DNA from: Candidatus Binatia bacterium | GTDB lineage: Bacteria > Desulfobacterota > Binatia > UBA1149 > CAITLU01 | Direction: 5' to 3' | Assembly: GCA_036493895.1 (NCBI GenBank) | Contig: DASXOZ010000009.1 | Location: forward strand, 1 to 43,085 | Length of the DNA stretch: 43,085 bases | Shown here: in pieces, positions 16,429 to 25,009 of the stretch | Position numbering within the stretch: position 1 is the first letter of the stretch | Layout: every line of letters begins with the position of its first letter | Program-made: the position numbers and the translations under genes | The notes under the pieces: model-generated | What the model saw: only the letters and a program-made list of their open reading frames with translations | The model's database searches: none | What the model was told of the DNA's origin: nothing

Positions 16429-17766
16429 ATGAAGCGGAGTCCCCGCGTTCTCGCGAATTGCGTCGTCGTCGCAGCTCTTGCGCTCAGCCAGACCGCGCAG
16501 GCCCACCACTACAACCGCGGCCACCTCGTCACGGACTACGCCCCGTGCCTGCCCGGCAGCGCCAACACCTCGACGTCCGACGGCGTTGCGGCCTGCTCTC
16601 CGCCCGTTCCCGTTTCCGACTGCGCGACCAGCCCGACGACGGCGCTGAGGCTCGGGTCGAGCGGCGCCACGTCGTTCCTGATGCAGGTCTCGGGGCGCCG
16701 CCGCACGCGCATCTACGACGGCAACCCGACGCTGGAAACGCGGGTGCTGCTGCGCGACGTCCAGGACTGCAGCGGCGAGTCGTACAAGGGCCAGCTCGAC
16801 GTGCGCACGATCCTTCGCGTCCACAGCCAGGACCCCGCGTGCAGCACCGGCATGTGCACGCTGCCGGACATCTCCTTCGACGAGTCGCTGACGTGCGGGA
16901 CTGGCGGATTCTGCAAGATGCACGCCGATGCCAGCCAGGCCTTCGCGATGGAAGGAATTCCTCCGCTGCCCGTGGACCACGGCTACACGGCCGAAGTCGT
17001 CGCGCTGGAGGTGCTCGATCTTGCGGGAAAGCCGTTCCTCGCAACGGGGCTCAGCTCGGGGGACGACGTCCTGCCGGTGATCGCGTCCGCGAAGCAGCCG
17101 CGCTGGCTCGATTCGATGTTTGCGGCGATCGCTCCGCCCGATGCCGAAGCGTACGGCGCCAACGGCGCCGGCCCTTCGTCCGATCTCATCGCCCGCTACA
17201 TCCGCTCGTTCGCGCCGTGCCTTCCCGCAGACACCGACACGACGACGGGCGACGGACAGGCGGCTTGCGTCGCGGTGGCGTATTCCGACTGCTCCGCCGA
17301 TCCGGTCAACGCGGTGATCCCGGTCGTCCCCGACAGCGGCAATTTCGATTCGGATACCAAGGGACGCGGCAAGATCGACATCGCGCTGCCCGGCGACGAA
17401 ACGATGGTCGTCCAGGGGTACCTGCGAAACCTTCTCGATTGCAGCTCGGCCGGCTACAGCGGCCCGTTGCAGGTGGATGCGCAGTTCCGCACCACCGTGC
17501 GCGACGCGGGATGCTCGGGCGGTGTGTGCACGCTGGTGGACGGGCCGCTGCTGCACTCCGTCGTCCAGATCACGGGCGGCAGCGCCACCGTCGCCGATCC
17601 CCATCCATTCGCCGACCTCAACGGGTTGTCCGGCCCGCAAAGTTTCAGCGCGCAGGTGATCAACGCGCGCTTCCTCGACCGCTCCGGCAACGCCGTGCTC
17701 ACCGGCCCGTCGCTGCTGGTGCGCTGCAACAGCGTCGACGGCGCACCGTTCTGTTTCGGAAACTGA
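16429..17766 (+). CDS. Secreted Cys-rich protein with two tandem domains
   Basis: A 445-residue exported protein of unrecognised family; the signal peptide (1-25) ends in QTAQAHH. The mature part is a tandem duplication: residues about 34-207 and 257-434. Both copies start with YAPCLP or FAPCLP, followed by a Thr-rich DGxAAC segment and SDC. Later both share LRDVQDCSGESYKG or LRNLLDCSSAGYSG and a CSxGxCTL motif. Six cysteines are kept at matching places (40/264, 56/280, 65/288, 114/338, 138/362, 143/367), so disulfides probably fold each copy. The second copy lacks the extra Cys pair at 156 and 162. No catalytic motif is visible; a binding or structural role is possible. No clear ribosome binding site precedes the ATG. 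Confidence 0.75.
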   Translation: MKRSPRVLANCVVVAALALSQTAQAHHYNRGHLVTDYAPCLPGSANTSTSDGVAACSPPVPVSDCATSPTTALRLGSSGATSFLMQVSGRRRTRIYDGNPTLETRVLLRDVQDCSGESYKGQLDVRTILRVHSQDPACSTGMCTLPDISFDESLTCGTGGFCKMHADASQAFAMEGIPPLPVDHGYTAEVVALEVLDLAGKPFLATGLSSGDDVLPVIASAKQPRWLDSMFAAIAPPDAEAYGANGAGPSSDLIARYIRSFAPCLPADTDTTTGDGQAACVAVAYSDCSADPVNAVIPVVPDSGNFDSDTKGRGKIDIALPGDETMVVQGYLRNLLDCSSAGYSGPLQVDAQFRTTVRDAGCSGGVCTLVDGPLLHSVVQITGGSATVADPHPFADLNGLSGPQSFSAQVINARFLDRSGNAVLTGPSLLVRCNSVDGAPFCFGN

Positions 17767-17811
17767 CGGAACGATCGGTGCCCATGAAGCGCCGGCGACG
17801 ACGCGGCATGC

Positions 17812-17864
17812 GGGACAGGCACGCATGACGCGGAGTGCTTCCGCGCGTCATGCGTACCTGTCCC
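17812..17864. repeat. REP-like palindromic repeat, family 2 copy B, between convergent genes
   Basis: Two 21-nt arms (17812-17832 and 17844-17864) pair with one mismatch around an 11-nt loop. The arms begin GGGACAGG and end CCTGTCCC, as in the copy at 14578, and also contain CGCATGACGCG. It sits between the convergent genes ending at 17766 and 17872. There is no T-run in the correct position for either gene, so it may block read-through only weakly. Confidence 0.8.
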
Positions 17865-17871
17865 CGAAAAA

Positions 17872-19308
17872 TCAGCGCTTGTACTTCAGCAGCAGGTTGA
17901 ACAGCAGCGAGTGCTTCTTGCCGTACGGCGGGTAGAACTGCTCGACGCCCGGCAGCTTCGGGTTGGTGTGCACGGGGCGCAGCTTGCTCATTTCGACGAA
18001 GCCTTCGCGCCCGTGGTAATGGCCCATGCCGCTGCTGCCGACGCCGCCGAACGGCAGGTCGTGCTGGGCCACGTGCATCACGCAGTTGTTGATCGTGACG
18101 CCGCCGGAGATCGTCCCGTAGATCAGCTTGTTCTCCTTCTCCTTGTCGTTGGTGAAGAAGTAGAAGCCGAGCGGGCGGTCCTTCGAGTTCACGTACGCGA
18201 GCACTTCGTCCAGGCTCTGGTAGGTCTTGACCGGCAGCAGCGGCCCGAAGATCTCCTCGCGCATCACGATCATCTCGTCGGTGGGGTTGAGCACGAGATG
18301 CGGCGGGAACTTGCGCAGGTTGTCGTCGAACGTGGCTCCCGGGATCAGGGGAACGATCTCGGCACCGCGCGCCGCCGCGTCGTCCAGGGTCATCTTCAGC
18401 CGCTTGTAGGCCTTTTCATCGATCAGCGAGGTGTAGCTCGAGTCGGAGACGTTGCTGTAGCGCTGGGGCAGGATCTTCCTGCACGCGGCAACGAAGGCGT
18501 CGCGCCTGGAAGCGGGCACCATCACGTAGTCGGGCGCCAGGCAGGTCTGGCCCGCGTTGACGTACTTCGCATACAGGATGCGCGAGGCCGCCGTCTCGAT
18601 GTCGAAGTCGTCGCAGACGACCGTCGGCGACTTGCCGCCGAGCTCCAGCGTGACCGGCGTCAGGTTCTCGGCTGCGGCGCGCATCACGTTGCGGCCGGCG
18701 TCGGCCGAACCCGTGAACAGCAGGTGATCGAACGGAAGGCTCGAGAAGTCGCTGCCCTTGACGCCGGGCAGGATCGCCACCGTGTCCTCGGGGAACACCT
18801 CGGCGAACTTCTGGGCAAGGAAGCGGCACAGGTTCGTCGAGTTGGCCGCCATCTTGACCATGCAGCGGTTGCCGGCGGCCAGCGCGCTCGTCAGCGGCCC
18901 GATCAGCAGGAACAGCGGGTAGTTCCACGGAACGACGATCCCGACGACACCCTTGGGCTGGGGAATCAGCCGGTTCTTGGCGGTCGCGAACAGGATCGAG
19001 ACGTGGCGCCGTTCGGGTGCCATCCACTTGGCGACTTTTTTCTTTGCGTCGCGGATGCCGTCGATGCTGGTGAAGATCTCGAGCAGCTTGGTCTCCTCGG
19101 CGCAGCGGTGGCCGAAGTCCTTGCCGATCATCTCCGCGATGCGATCGACGTTCTGGACCAGGATGTTCTCGAGCTTGGCAAGATTGGCCTTGCGCTCGTC
19201 GAGACTCGGAAAGGGATGCTTGAGCCAGGCCTCCCTCTGAAGCTGGAAGACTCTGTCACACTCGTTTTCGACCGAGTGAACGATTCGAAGCTGGGCGGTC
19301 TGCGCCAT
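17872..19308 (-). CDS. Aldehyde dehydrogenase, coniferyl-aldehyde type
   Basis: A 478-residue NAD(P)-dependent aldehyde dehydrogenase resembling coniferyl aldehyde dehydrogenase (CalB) and class 3 enzymes. Catalytic residues are present: Asn129 in VVPWNYP, Glu222 in TLELGGKSP and nucleophile Cys256 in NAGQTCLAPDY. FTGSADAGRNVM is the cofactor-loop motif. The C-terminus, LPFGGVGSSGMGHYHGREGF, is typical of this branch, which oxidises aromatic or long-chain aldehydes to acids. The start at 19308 has AGGAGG 8 nt upstream; the same frame is open to 19608 without conserved sequence. It is a single gene, convergent with the tandem-domain secreted protein. Confidence 0.92.
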   Translation of the reverse strand: MAQTAQLRIVHSVENECDRVFQLQREAWLKHPFPSLDERKANLAKLENILVQNVDRIAEMIGKDFGHRCAEETKLLEIFTSIDGIRDAKKKVAKWMAPERRHVSILFATAKNRLIPQPKGVVGIVVPWNYPLFLLIGPLTSALAAGNRCMVKMAANSTNLCRFLAQKFAEVFPEDTVAILPGVKGSDFSSLPFDHLLFTGSADAGRNVMRAAAENLTPVTLELGGKSPTVVCDDFDIETAASRILYAKYVNAGQTCLAPDYVMVPASRRDAFVAACRKILPQRYSNVSDSSYTSLIDEKAYKRLKMTLDDAAARGAEIVPLIPGATFDDNLRKFPPHLVLNPTDEMIVMREEIFGPLLPVKTYQSLDEVLAYVNSKDRPLGFYFFTNDKEKENKLIYGTISGGVTINNCVMHVAQHDLPFGGVGSSGMGHYHGREGFVEMSKLRPVHTNPKLPGVEQFYPPYGKKHSLLFNLLLKYKR

Positions 19309-19836
19309 GATGAATGCCTCCTCGAATTTCGGGCCGCGTCCGTGTTCCCGGTAAAAGGGTTCGCGACAGCCGGGGGTGAGGGATCGTTGCCGCTGCAGGC
19401 TGCCGAGACAAGGCGAATCCATCGGCCCCCGTTTCGCAGGGAAAATACGCCGAAACTGCGTCGCAGCGAGCGGGCAGATGTCGCCGTCACGACCCCGCTC
19501 CGAGGGTGAAGACGACGCCGTGCGAGTGGCCCTCAACTCGCCAGGCTGCCGAGATCCGACCAGCGCGGGACACACGGCTTTGTCGCCACTGCATAGCGGC
19601 GTTCGCATGCGAGCGCAGGTGCGTGCGTTTCCATGAGAAACGCACGGGTCGCTGCTTCGGTCGGCGAGTCGATGATGGTCCTATGCTGGACGGTCGCCGC
19701 CTCGCGAGGTGGACGCGGATGAGGTTCGCTGAGGAGAGGCGGCGACCGGCTGAAAAGCCGATCGGTTGCTGGAGACGCGCGGCAGACCGCAACAGATGCG
19801 CAATGAAAGCGCACGTTACGCGCTCAAAGCGATAGA
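19309..19836. other. Intergenic region without a supportable gene
   Basis: About 530 bp between the aldehyde dehydrogenase start and the end of a small leftward ORF. Open frames on both strands are rich in Arg, Ser and Pro and have no start with a ribosome binding site. The aldehyde dehydrogenase promoter must lie here, but I cannot place it with confidence. Confidence 0.6.
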
Positions 19837-20127
19837 TCAGAGCTTTTCGAAAACCTTCGCAGCCCTTCCCAGAAGCTCCCTGGCCGCAAGCAGCGGAGCC
19901 GTGGTCGTCGTTGCGACCGCAATCCATCCCGCAGCGATCGAAGCCACGAAAAAGGCCGATGCGAGGCCCTCGAGCGAGTGCAGCGGAGAAATCGCCGCCG
20001 GACGCGCAGCGGCCGTCACCAGACGGTCGCGACCTGCGATGCGACGGGCCACGACGGTCCGGAGCTGTCGACGTCGTGCTGCGGCCGGATCCATCTCCGG
20101 GATCGAAGTAAGGTGTGATGCCCGCAT
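19837..20127 (-). CDS. Small membrane protein, hypothetical
   Basis: A 96-residue protein starting at ATG 20127, with GGAGGG 9 nt upstream. The first 45 residues are basic (AARRRQLRTVVARRIAGRDR), followed by one membrane helix of about 20 residues (SAFFVASIAAGWIAVATTTT) and a short tail ending VFEKL. No family recognised. The strong ribosome binding site and the clear membrane segment argue that it is real. A tandem 11-bp repeat lies directly before the ribosome binding site, and another small leftward ORF lies 63 bp upstream. Confidence 0.55.
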   Translation of the reverse strand: MRASHLTSIPEMDPAAARRRQLRTVVARRIAGRDRLVTAAARPAAISPLHSLEGLASAFFVASIAAGWIAVATTTTAPLLAARELLGRAAKVFEKL

Positions 20128-20138
20128 CGCTGATTTCC

Positions 20139-20160
20139 CTCCGAACACTCTCCGAACACT
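20139..20160. repeat. Perfect tandem 11-bp repeat upstream of a small gene
   Basis: CTCCGAACACT occurs twice without a gap (20139-20149, 20150-20160). On the minus strand each copy ends in GGAG, and the second leads into the ribosome binding site of the gene starting at 20127. It could be an operator or a duplicated translation signal. Confidence 0.75.
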
Positions 20161-20190
20161 CCGGCCGGGCCGGTCGGTCTCCAGTGTTGG

Positions 20191-20325
20191 TTAGCGTGTT
20201 CCGACGTCGGGCTGCAACAGGTATTCGAGCATCTCGCCGGTCCTGACCGAATTCTCATTTTCACGACGCAGATCCTTGCGCGCATGCGAGATTCGTCGTG
20301 ATCCAACTCGCGCAATTTTGTCCAC
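20191..20325 (-). CDS. Possible small protein (44 residues)
   Basis: A short leftward frame from GTG 20325 to a stop at 20191. Its sequence is charged and protein-like, with RRENENSVRTGEMLEYLLQP near the end, and less GC-rich than the neighbours. The start is uncertain because no good ribosome binding site is seen, and the frame stays open upstream. It precedes the small membrane protein by 63 bp and could be co-transcribed with it. No family recognised. Confidence 0.35.
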   Translation of the reverse strand: MDKIARVGSRRISHARKDLRRENENSVRTGEMLEYLLQPDVGTR

Positions 20326-20457
20326 GTTCCGAGCCGGGAGACGGGATCGGCGCCGCGAAAAAACGGTGCCGTGCCTGACGCGATGCGCCGGCGCGGGCTT
20401 CGTCCGCCGGCCCGCAGCTTCGCCGGCGTCCGCCAGGTCATGCGACCGATGGTCGCT

Positions 20458-20485
20458 TTCGCGCCCCCGCCTGCGCGTGTATGTT
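20458..20485 (+). promoter_or_regulatory. Weak candidate promoter of the DedA gene
   Basis: TTTCGC (20458-20463) and TATGTT (20480-20485) are 16 nt apart. The -10-like hexamer is 8 nt before the ATG at 20494, which has no ribosome binding site, so a leaderless message is possible. Confidence 0.3.
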
Positions 20486-20493
20486 CCGCCTCC

Positions 20494-21141
20494 ATGCTGC
20501 ATTCGTTTTTCGTCCAGTGGTTCCAGCTTTCGCGGGAGTGGGGCTACACCGGCGTCTTCCTGCTGATGGCGCTCGAATCGACGGTGTTTCCCATTCCGAG
20601 CGAAGTCGTGCTCCCGCCGGCTGCGTACTGGGCCCAGCAGGGCGAGTTCAGCTTCTGGTCGATCGTGGTGGCCGGCACGCTTGGTTCGTGGTTCGGCTCG
20701 ACGATCTCGTACTTCGTCGCCAAGGCCGTCGGCCGCCCGCTGATCCTGCGCTACGGCAAGTACGTCTTCGTTCCCGAAAAGAAATGGCTGCTCGCCGAGC
20801 AATGGGTGCAGGCCTACTCGGCAGCCGGCATCTTCTTCGCGCGCCTGCTGCCCGTCGTGCGTCACCTCATTTCCCTTCCTGCCGGCGCAACACGCGTCCC
20901 GTACGCGACCTTCTCGACGATGACGCTCGCCGGCTCCTTCCTGTGGAGCCTCGTGCTGGCATGGTTCGGAGCCGAGGTGCTTTCGAGCCAGCCCAACCTG
21001 CTCGGCGATCCGGACGCGCTGCGAATGGTGCTCAAGCAGAAGCTGATGTGGTTCATCGGCGCGGCCGTCGCGTTCCTGGCTGCCTACGTGCTCGTCGAGC
21101 TGCTCGGGCGGCGCCTTCGCCGCCAGGCGCGCGTGGTCTGA
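20494..21141 (+). CDS. DedA family membrane protein
   Basis: A 215-residue DedA/SNARE-associated family protein of the inner membrane. LLMALESTVFPIPSEVVLPP is the conserved N-terminal re-entrant segment with its Glu and Pro. GSWFGSTISYFVAKAVGRP follows. FFARLLPVVRHLISLPAGAT is the second conserved segment, with the paired Arg residues that define functional members. DedA proteins take part in phospholipid or undecaprenyl-phosphate flipping and membrane homeostasis. ATG 20494 gives the usual length; upstream in-frame ATGs would add a Pro- and Ala-rich extension. The nearest rightward neighbour is a SprT-like gene 249 bp later. Confidence 0.9.
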   Translation: MLHSFFVQWFQLSREWGYTGVFLLMALESTVFPIPSEVVLPPAAYWAQQGEFSFWSIVVAGTLGSWFGSTISYFVAKAVGRPLILRYGKYVFVPEKKWLLAEQWVQAYSAAGIFFARLLPVVRHLISLPAGATRVPYATFSTMTLAGSFLWSLVLAWFGAEVLSSQPNLLGDPDALRMVLKQKLMWFIGAAVAFLAAYVLVELLGRRLRRQARVV

Positions 21142-21308
21142 TCGGGGCGACGCCGACCTCCCACCGAAAAAAAATCTCGAAGACGGCGCGACGCGGCAGC
21201 GGCGCCCACGCTGTTGCGCCGCTCGGCAAAGATTTTGATGCTCAAGTGAAGCGCGGCACGACCTTTCGCCGTCGTTTCGGCAGCCGCGGACGCGCAGGCG
21301 GATTTTTG

Positions 21309-21328
21309 CGCGCGATGCAAATCGCGCG
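21309..21328. repeat. Short hairpin with GCAA tetraloop
   Basis: CGCGCGAT (21309-21316) and ATCGCGCG (21321-21328) enclose GCAA, a GNRA-type loop. It is in the 249-bp gap between DedA and the SprT-like gene. No T-run follows on either strand. Its role is unknown, and chance is possible in GC-rich DNA. Confidence 0.35.
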
Positions 21329-21390
21329 AGCCCGCAGGTGCTTCGGCCGCGACGGGAAGCCGCCGTTACCCCATGCTAGCGTCCCGCCCC

Positions 21391-21981
21391 ATGCCGCCCG
21401 CCGATGACGCTCTCACTCCCGCTGCCAGGAGGCAGCTCGACCGCTGGCTTCGTCACTGGGGCGCCGACTCCCTTGTCGGCGCGCTCAAGGTCGAATTCTC
21501 GCCGCGACTGCGGCGCGCGTTCGGACGCTGCTACCAGCAACAGAAAATCATCCGGCTGACCGCATCGCTGCGCGACAGCCAAAGCCACCTGTTCGAGGAG
21601 ATCCTCTGCCACGAGGCGGCCCACGCCGCCGTCTACGAGCTGCACGGCGACGCCGCGCGCCCCCACGGCGAGCAGTGGGAAGAGTTGATGCGAGTCGCGG
21701 GGTTCGAGCCCCGAGTGCGCATTCCCGTCGTCGTACGCACTGTCCGGGGGCGCGATGGATCGCGCGCGTTGTACCTGCACCGGTGCCCGGTCTGCGACCG
21801 CGCGCGCAGCGCATCGCGACCGATGCGACACTGGCGCTGCCGTGCCTGCGCAACATCGGGGCGCGACGGACGGCTCGTGATCCAGCGCGGATCGCAGCGC
21901 CCGCGCCGCGAACGGCAGGCAGCCGCGATCGGGAAGCACCGCAAGCGCAGATCGGTCATCTCGAGCAAGCGCCGCGGCTAG
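21391..21981 (+). CDS. SprT-like zinc metalloprotein
   Basis: A 196-residue SprT-like protein. The zinc-binding HEAAH (74-78, in ILCHEAAHAAVYELHG) and a downstream His92 (PHGEQWEELM) form the expected metalloprotease site. C-terminal Cys132/Cys135 (CPVC) and Cys150/Cys153 (CRAC) form a zinc ribbon. The last 40 residues are strongly basic, which suggests nucleic acid binding. Eukaryotic SprT-domain proteins (Spartan) digest DNA-protein crosslinks; the bacterial role is not settled. ATG 21391 was chosen; ATG 21373 is in frame and would add six residues. A TGCTAG/TAGCGT-like hexamer lies about 8 nt before 21391, with no -35 seen. Confidence 0.85.
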   Translation: MPPADDALTPAARRQLDRWLRHWGADSLVGALKVEFSPRLRRAFGRCYQQQKIIRLTASLRDSQSHLFEEILCHEAAHAAVYELHGDAARPHGEQWEELMRVAGFEPRVRIPVVVRTVRGRDGSRALYLHRCPVCDRARSASRPMRHWRCRACATSGRDGRLVIQRGSQRPRRERQAAAIGKHRKRRSVISSKRRG

Positions 21982-22151
21982 CCGGCTGCGGGGAAACCCC
22001 GGACCGGGATCCGTGCGTCGATTGCGCGCGACACCAAGGCGCGAAAACGCCGCGGAAGCTGCGTGCCATCCCGAAGCGCTCCTCCGCGGATGCGGCGTGA
22101 CGATCCTGGCCTGGCCCGGCTCACCACCACGCCTGCGGTGACCACAAATGC

Positions 22152-22190
22152 GAAGGGCGGGACCGCTGTAGCGGCCCCGCCCTTCTTTTT
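22152..22190 (+). terminator. Rho-independent terminator between convergent genes
   Basis: GAAGGGCGGGACCGC (22152-22166) pairs with GCGGCCCCGCCCTTC (22171-22185) with one mismatch around TGTA, followed by TTTTT (22186-22190). This is a strong terminator for the rightward SprT-like transcript. A small hairpin CGCATCA-CGA-TGATGCG (22191-22207) lies next to it, on the side of the leftward Cys-rich gene ending at 22226. Confidence 0.88.
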
Positions 22191-22225
22191 CGCATCACGA
22201 TGATGCGAAGCGCTTGCGCCTCAGA

Positions 22226-24472
22226 TCACGGGCACGAATCGATCGTGCAGTCGTCGAAGCGCGCTTCCTGGCAGGCGTGCGGGCTCGAGGCCGGCGTGTT
22301 CTTCGGACAGAACCCGATGCCCTCGTTGCACATCTCCGCCGCGTGGCAGTTGCCCTCGAACGGCACGCAGGTCTGCGGGACGTTCGGGCACGGCGTGTTG
22401 ATGTCGCAGGCGGTCTGCGTGTCGACCTCGCAGGTGCCGCCCTGCGTGCAGGCCTGAGGCAGGCTCGGGCAGGACCCGAGGTCGCCGCCGCAGTTCGTGT
22501 CGGTGTTGACCTCGCAGGTACCCGTCGCGCACCCGCCGTCGACGATGTGCCCGCCGTTGTTGAAGCAGTCGAGCTGGGAGACGCAGTCCCCGAGCGTCGG
22601 GCCGTTCTGCACCGGCGTGCCGGCACACAGGGCGCTGCAGTCGCTGAACTTGTCGGTGATGTACTTGAGCACCACCGCGTCGCAGTCGGTCGGATGACCG
22701 CTGATCGCGCAGTTGAGCTCGGCCGCGACGAGCTGGCGGTAGAGCTGCCTCTGGTGCACGCCCTTGGTGCGCATGCACAGGCCCTCCAGGTCGGAGGTCA
22801 GGCCGAGACCCTCCAGGAACGGGCTCGACGCGTTGCTGGTCGCCGAGATCGTTTCGCCGCACACCGAGAACGGGCCGTTCAGGTCGATGATCGTCTGGCC
22901 GATGTTCGTGGAGCCCGTGTGCTCGAAGCCGCTGTGCGTGGCCCAGAATCCCGGGCTGCGGCAGATGTCCTGCGTACAGATGAACGTGCTCACGCAGCCG
23001 CCGTCGGCAATCGAGCAGACGTCGTCCGTGCACGCGTTCTGGTCGTCGCAGTTCGCGTTGTTCTCGGTGTGCACGCACTGCTGGCCGGCCTCGTCGCACG
23101 AGTCGTCCGTGCAGGCGATCGGGTCCGAGCAGTCGCGCGTCGTCCCGTGGCACTCGCCGCCGGCGCAGACGTCATTGATGGTGCAGAACAGGCCGTCGTT
23201 GCACGAGGCCGTGTTGTCCGGGTGGATGCACGCGCCGCTGCCGTCGCAGTGGTCGTCGGTGCAGACGTTGGTGTCCGGCGTGCACGTCTGGCTGGAGGGC
23301 GCGAAGCCGTCGGCGGGGCAGCTGCCCGAGGCGCCGGTGCAGTGCTCGGCGACGTCACACTCGCCGGCGCTGGCGCGGCAGACCACCGAGGAGCCGGCAA
23401 CGCTGTCGCCCGGACAATTGGCCGAGGTGCCAGTGCAGCTTTCGGCGACGTCGCAGACGCCGAGGGCCGGGCGGCACACGCTCGACAGGAACTGGTCGGC
23501 GGGGCAGCCGGCCGAGGTGCCGGTGCAGGTCTCCGCGGTATCGCAGACGCCAGCCGAAGCACGGCAAAGCGTGCCGCCGGTGACGAAGCAGTTGTCGGCC
23601 GCCTCGTTGCAAACGTTGGCGCAGGTGCCGCCGTTCGTGCACGGATCACCCGAGTGCCCGCAGCTGCCGCTCGCGCAGATGTCGGTGCCGTTGCAGAAAA
23701 TGCCGTCGTCGCAGGGCGCGGTGTTCGGGTCGTGGCTGCAACCGAACAAGTCGCCGCCGGAGCCGACCGCCGGGTGGCAGACTTCGTCCGTGCAGGGGTT
23801 GCCGTCGTCGGCGTTCGTGCTGCAGTCCGCGTTGGTGACGCAACGCGGCGCCGCCAGGTTGGTCGGGATCTGCGCGCACTGGCACTTCGAGCCGGTTCCG
23901 GGAATCAGATCCGCATTGGTCGAGCAGTTGACCTGGGCGTTGTTGTCGTAGCTCGCGCAGATCGCGAGATCGAAGAAGCCGTTTCCGTCCGCGTCCCTGC
24001 AGGTGACGGTGACGTTGTTCACCGGAACGGCGAGGGCCTGGTTCTTCGGCTTGTCGCCGCAGTTGTCGCTGTCGATCTGCTCCGCACCGGCAGTGGGAAC
24101 GTCGAGGTTGGTGGGAACGTCGAAGACGCTGCAGGTCCCGGTGAGCGCCTGCGTGCTGTCCGCACCGATGTAGAACCCGAGGTCGTAGCGCGTCGTCGAG
24201 TTGGCGTCGACGTTGAGGGTCCCGTCGAACGTGAACGTTCCGCCGGCACCGGTGCAGTTGTTCGAGATGACGTTCGTGACGGTCACGGACGCGACGCCGA
24301 GGTCGTTCGCGGTGCACTGCAGTCCGGTGTTGCCGGCGACATCACCCATGCAATTGAGAGCGAATGCCTGGCCGCTCCAGCCGATCGTGCCGGCCAGGAC
24401 CGCTGCGAGCGTTCCCGCAACCAGGCCGCCGGCCGAGCCGCGGCCGAAAATCGAAACCTTTGAAATGTTCAT
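22226..24472 (-). CDS. Secreted Cys-rich protein with disintegrin-like repeats
   Basis: A 748-residue exported protein; the signal peptide (1-38) ends in SGQAFALN. Residues 40-200 form a beta-rich domain with regular cysteines and a calcium-like DADGNGFFD. Residues 205-300 and 395-500 carry repeated short Cys motifs of the form CTDDxC...C. Residues 303-395 are three consecutive disintegrin-like repeats of about 31 residues, each CRxSAGxCDxAExCTGxSxxCP. A segment near 505 starts with the SPGFWATHSG motif found in several bacterial secreted proteins; it is followed by a helical part and a final Cys-rich tail. An AGGAGAGG site precedes the ATG. No enzyme motif is seen; surface adhesion or a matrix role is possible. 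It is a single gene with a shared terminator region downstream. Confidence 0.8.
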   Translation of the reverse strand: MNISKVSIFGRGSAGGLVAGTLAAVLAGTIGWSGQAFALNCMGDVAGNTGLQCTANDLGVASVTVTNVISNNCTGAGGTFTFDGTLNVDANSTTRYDLGFYIGADSTQALTGTCSVFDVPTNLDVPTAGAEQIDSDNCGDKPKNQALAVPVNNVTVTCRDADGNGFFDLAICASYDNNAQVNCSTNADLIPGTGSKCQCAQIPTNLAAPRCVTNADCSTNADDGNPCTDEVCHPAVGSGGDLFGCSHDPNTAPCDDGIFCNGTDICASGSCGHSGDPCTNGGTCANVCNEAADNCFVTGGTLCRASAGVCDTAETCTGTSAGCPADQFLSSVCRPALGVCDVAESCTGTSANCPGDSVAGSSVVCRASAGECDVAEHCTGASGSCPADGFAPSSQTCTPDTNVCTDDHCDGSGACIHPDNTASCNDGLFCTINDVCAGGECHGTTRDCSDPIACTDDSCDEAGQQCVHTENNANCDDQNACTDDVCSIADGGCVSTFICTQDICRSPGFWATHSGFEHTGSTNIGQTIIDLNGPFSVCGETISATSNASSPFLEGLGLTSDLEGLCMRTKGVHQRQLYRQLVAAELNCAISGHPTDCDAVVLKYITDKFSDCSALCAGTPVQNGPTLGDCVSQLDCFNNGGHIVDGGCATGTCEVNTDTNCGGDLGSCPSLPQACTQGGTCEVDTQTACDINTPCPNVPQTCVPFEGNCHAAEMCNEGIGFCPKNTPASSPHACQEARFDDCTIDSCP

Positions 24473-25009
24473 ACGTATCCTCTCCTTTCCTTGGACGAGC
24501 CGGTCTGGCCCCGGCTCCTGTTTGGCGCCTTCGTCCTCAGCGGCGCCGCGTCCCCCTGTTTCCGCTCCACTCGCCAGGCAGCATATCGCGCGCAGCGCGC
24601 CGTCGCGTCCCCGGTTCCCCTACGCAGATCGGCTGTCGCGAGCGCCCGTTACCCGGCTGACGAGCTACTAAATGCTTCAGCGCCCAAGACGTTACAAGCC
24701 GAAGCCCCCATTCTGCAAGCGGTTTGGCCGGACGAAGCGACCGTCAGCCGGGCACAGGCCGGCCCTGTCCGGTGACGCAGGACACAGGAAAGGCGGGGGG
24801 CTGTTCTCCGATCTGGCCCCGGGTCCAGCCCGGGATCCGGGGCACCCTGGCTTCCGAAGACCGCCCGCGGACCCGGTAACGGTCCGGCCCCGATGCCCGC
24901 GCCCGACAATCCGGAACGCCGGGGCGCGCCGACAATGGCTCGCGCCCGCCCTCAGCCCCGGCTAGACGGCCGAAGGGCGAGCCTCCACACGTCTCGCCGG
25001 GAGCTGCCG
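24473..25009. other. Intergenic region between divergent genes
   Basis: About 540 bp between the Cys-rich protein and glyoxalase I, which are divergently transcribed. No convincing gene on either strand. A stretch near 24650-24710 is less GC-rich and may hold the promoter of the Cys-rich gene: TTGTAA and CATTTA, 17 nt apart on the minus strand. This is only a weak suggestion. Confidence 0.5.

Noticed and set aside
17812..17864. Classical rho-independent terminator for the convergent genes
   Set aside because: The T-run is on the wrong side of the stem for the leftward gene and absent for the rightward gene. It matches the palindrome at 14578 instead.
19506..20194. Short open frames on both strands between the aldehyde dehydrogenase and DedA genes
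   Set aside because: Except for the two leftward ORFs at 19837 and 20191, they lack start signals and look like random GC-rich translation.
22214..24463. A 749-codon open frame on the plus strand opposite the Cys-rich protein
   Set aside because: Composition is low-complexity Ala/Val/Arg/Gly with no start signal; the minus-strand protein has a ribosome binding site, signal peptide and repeats.
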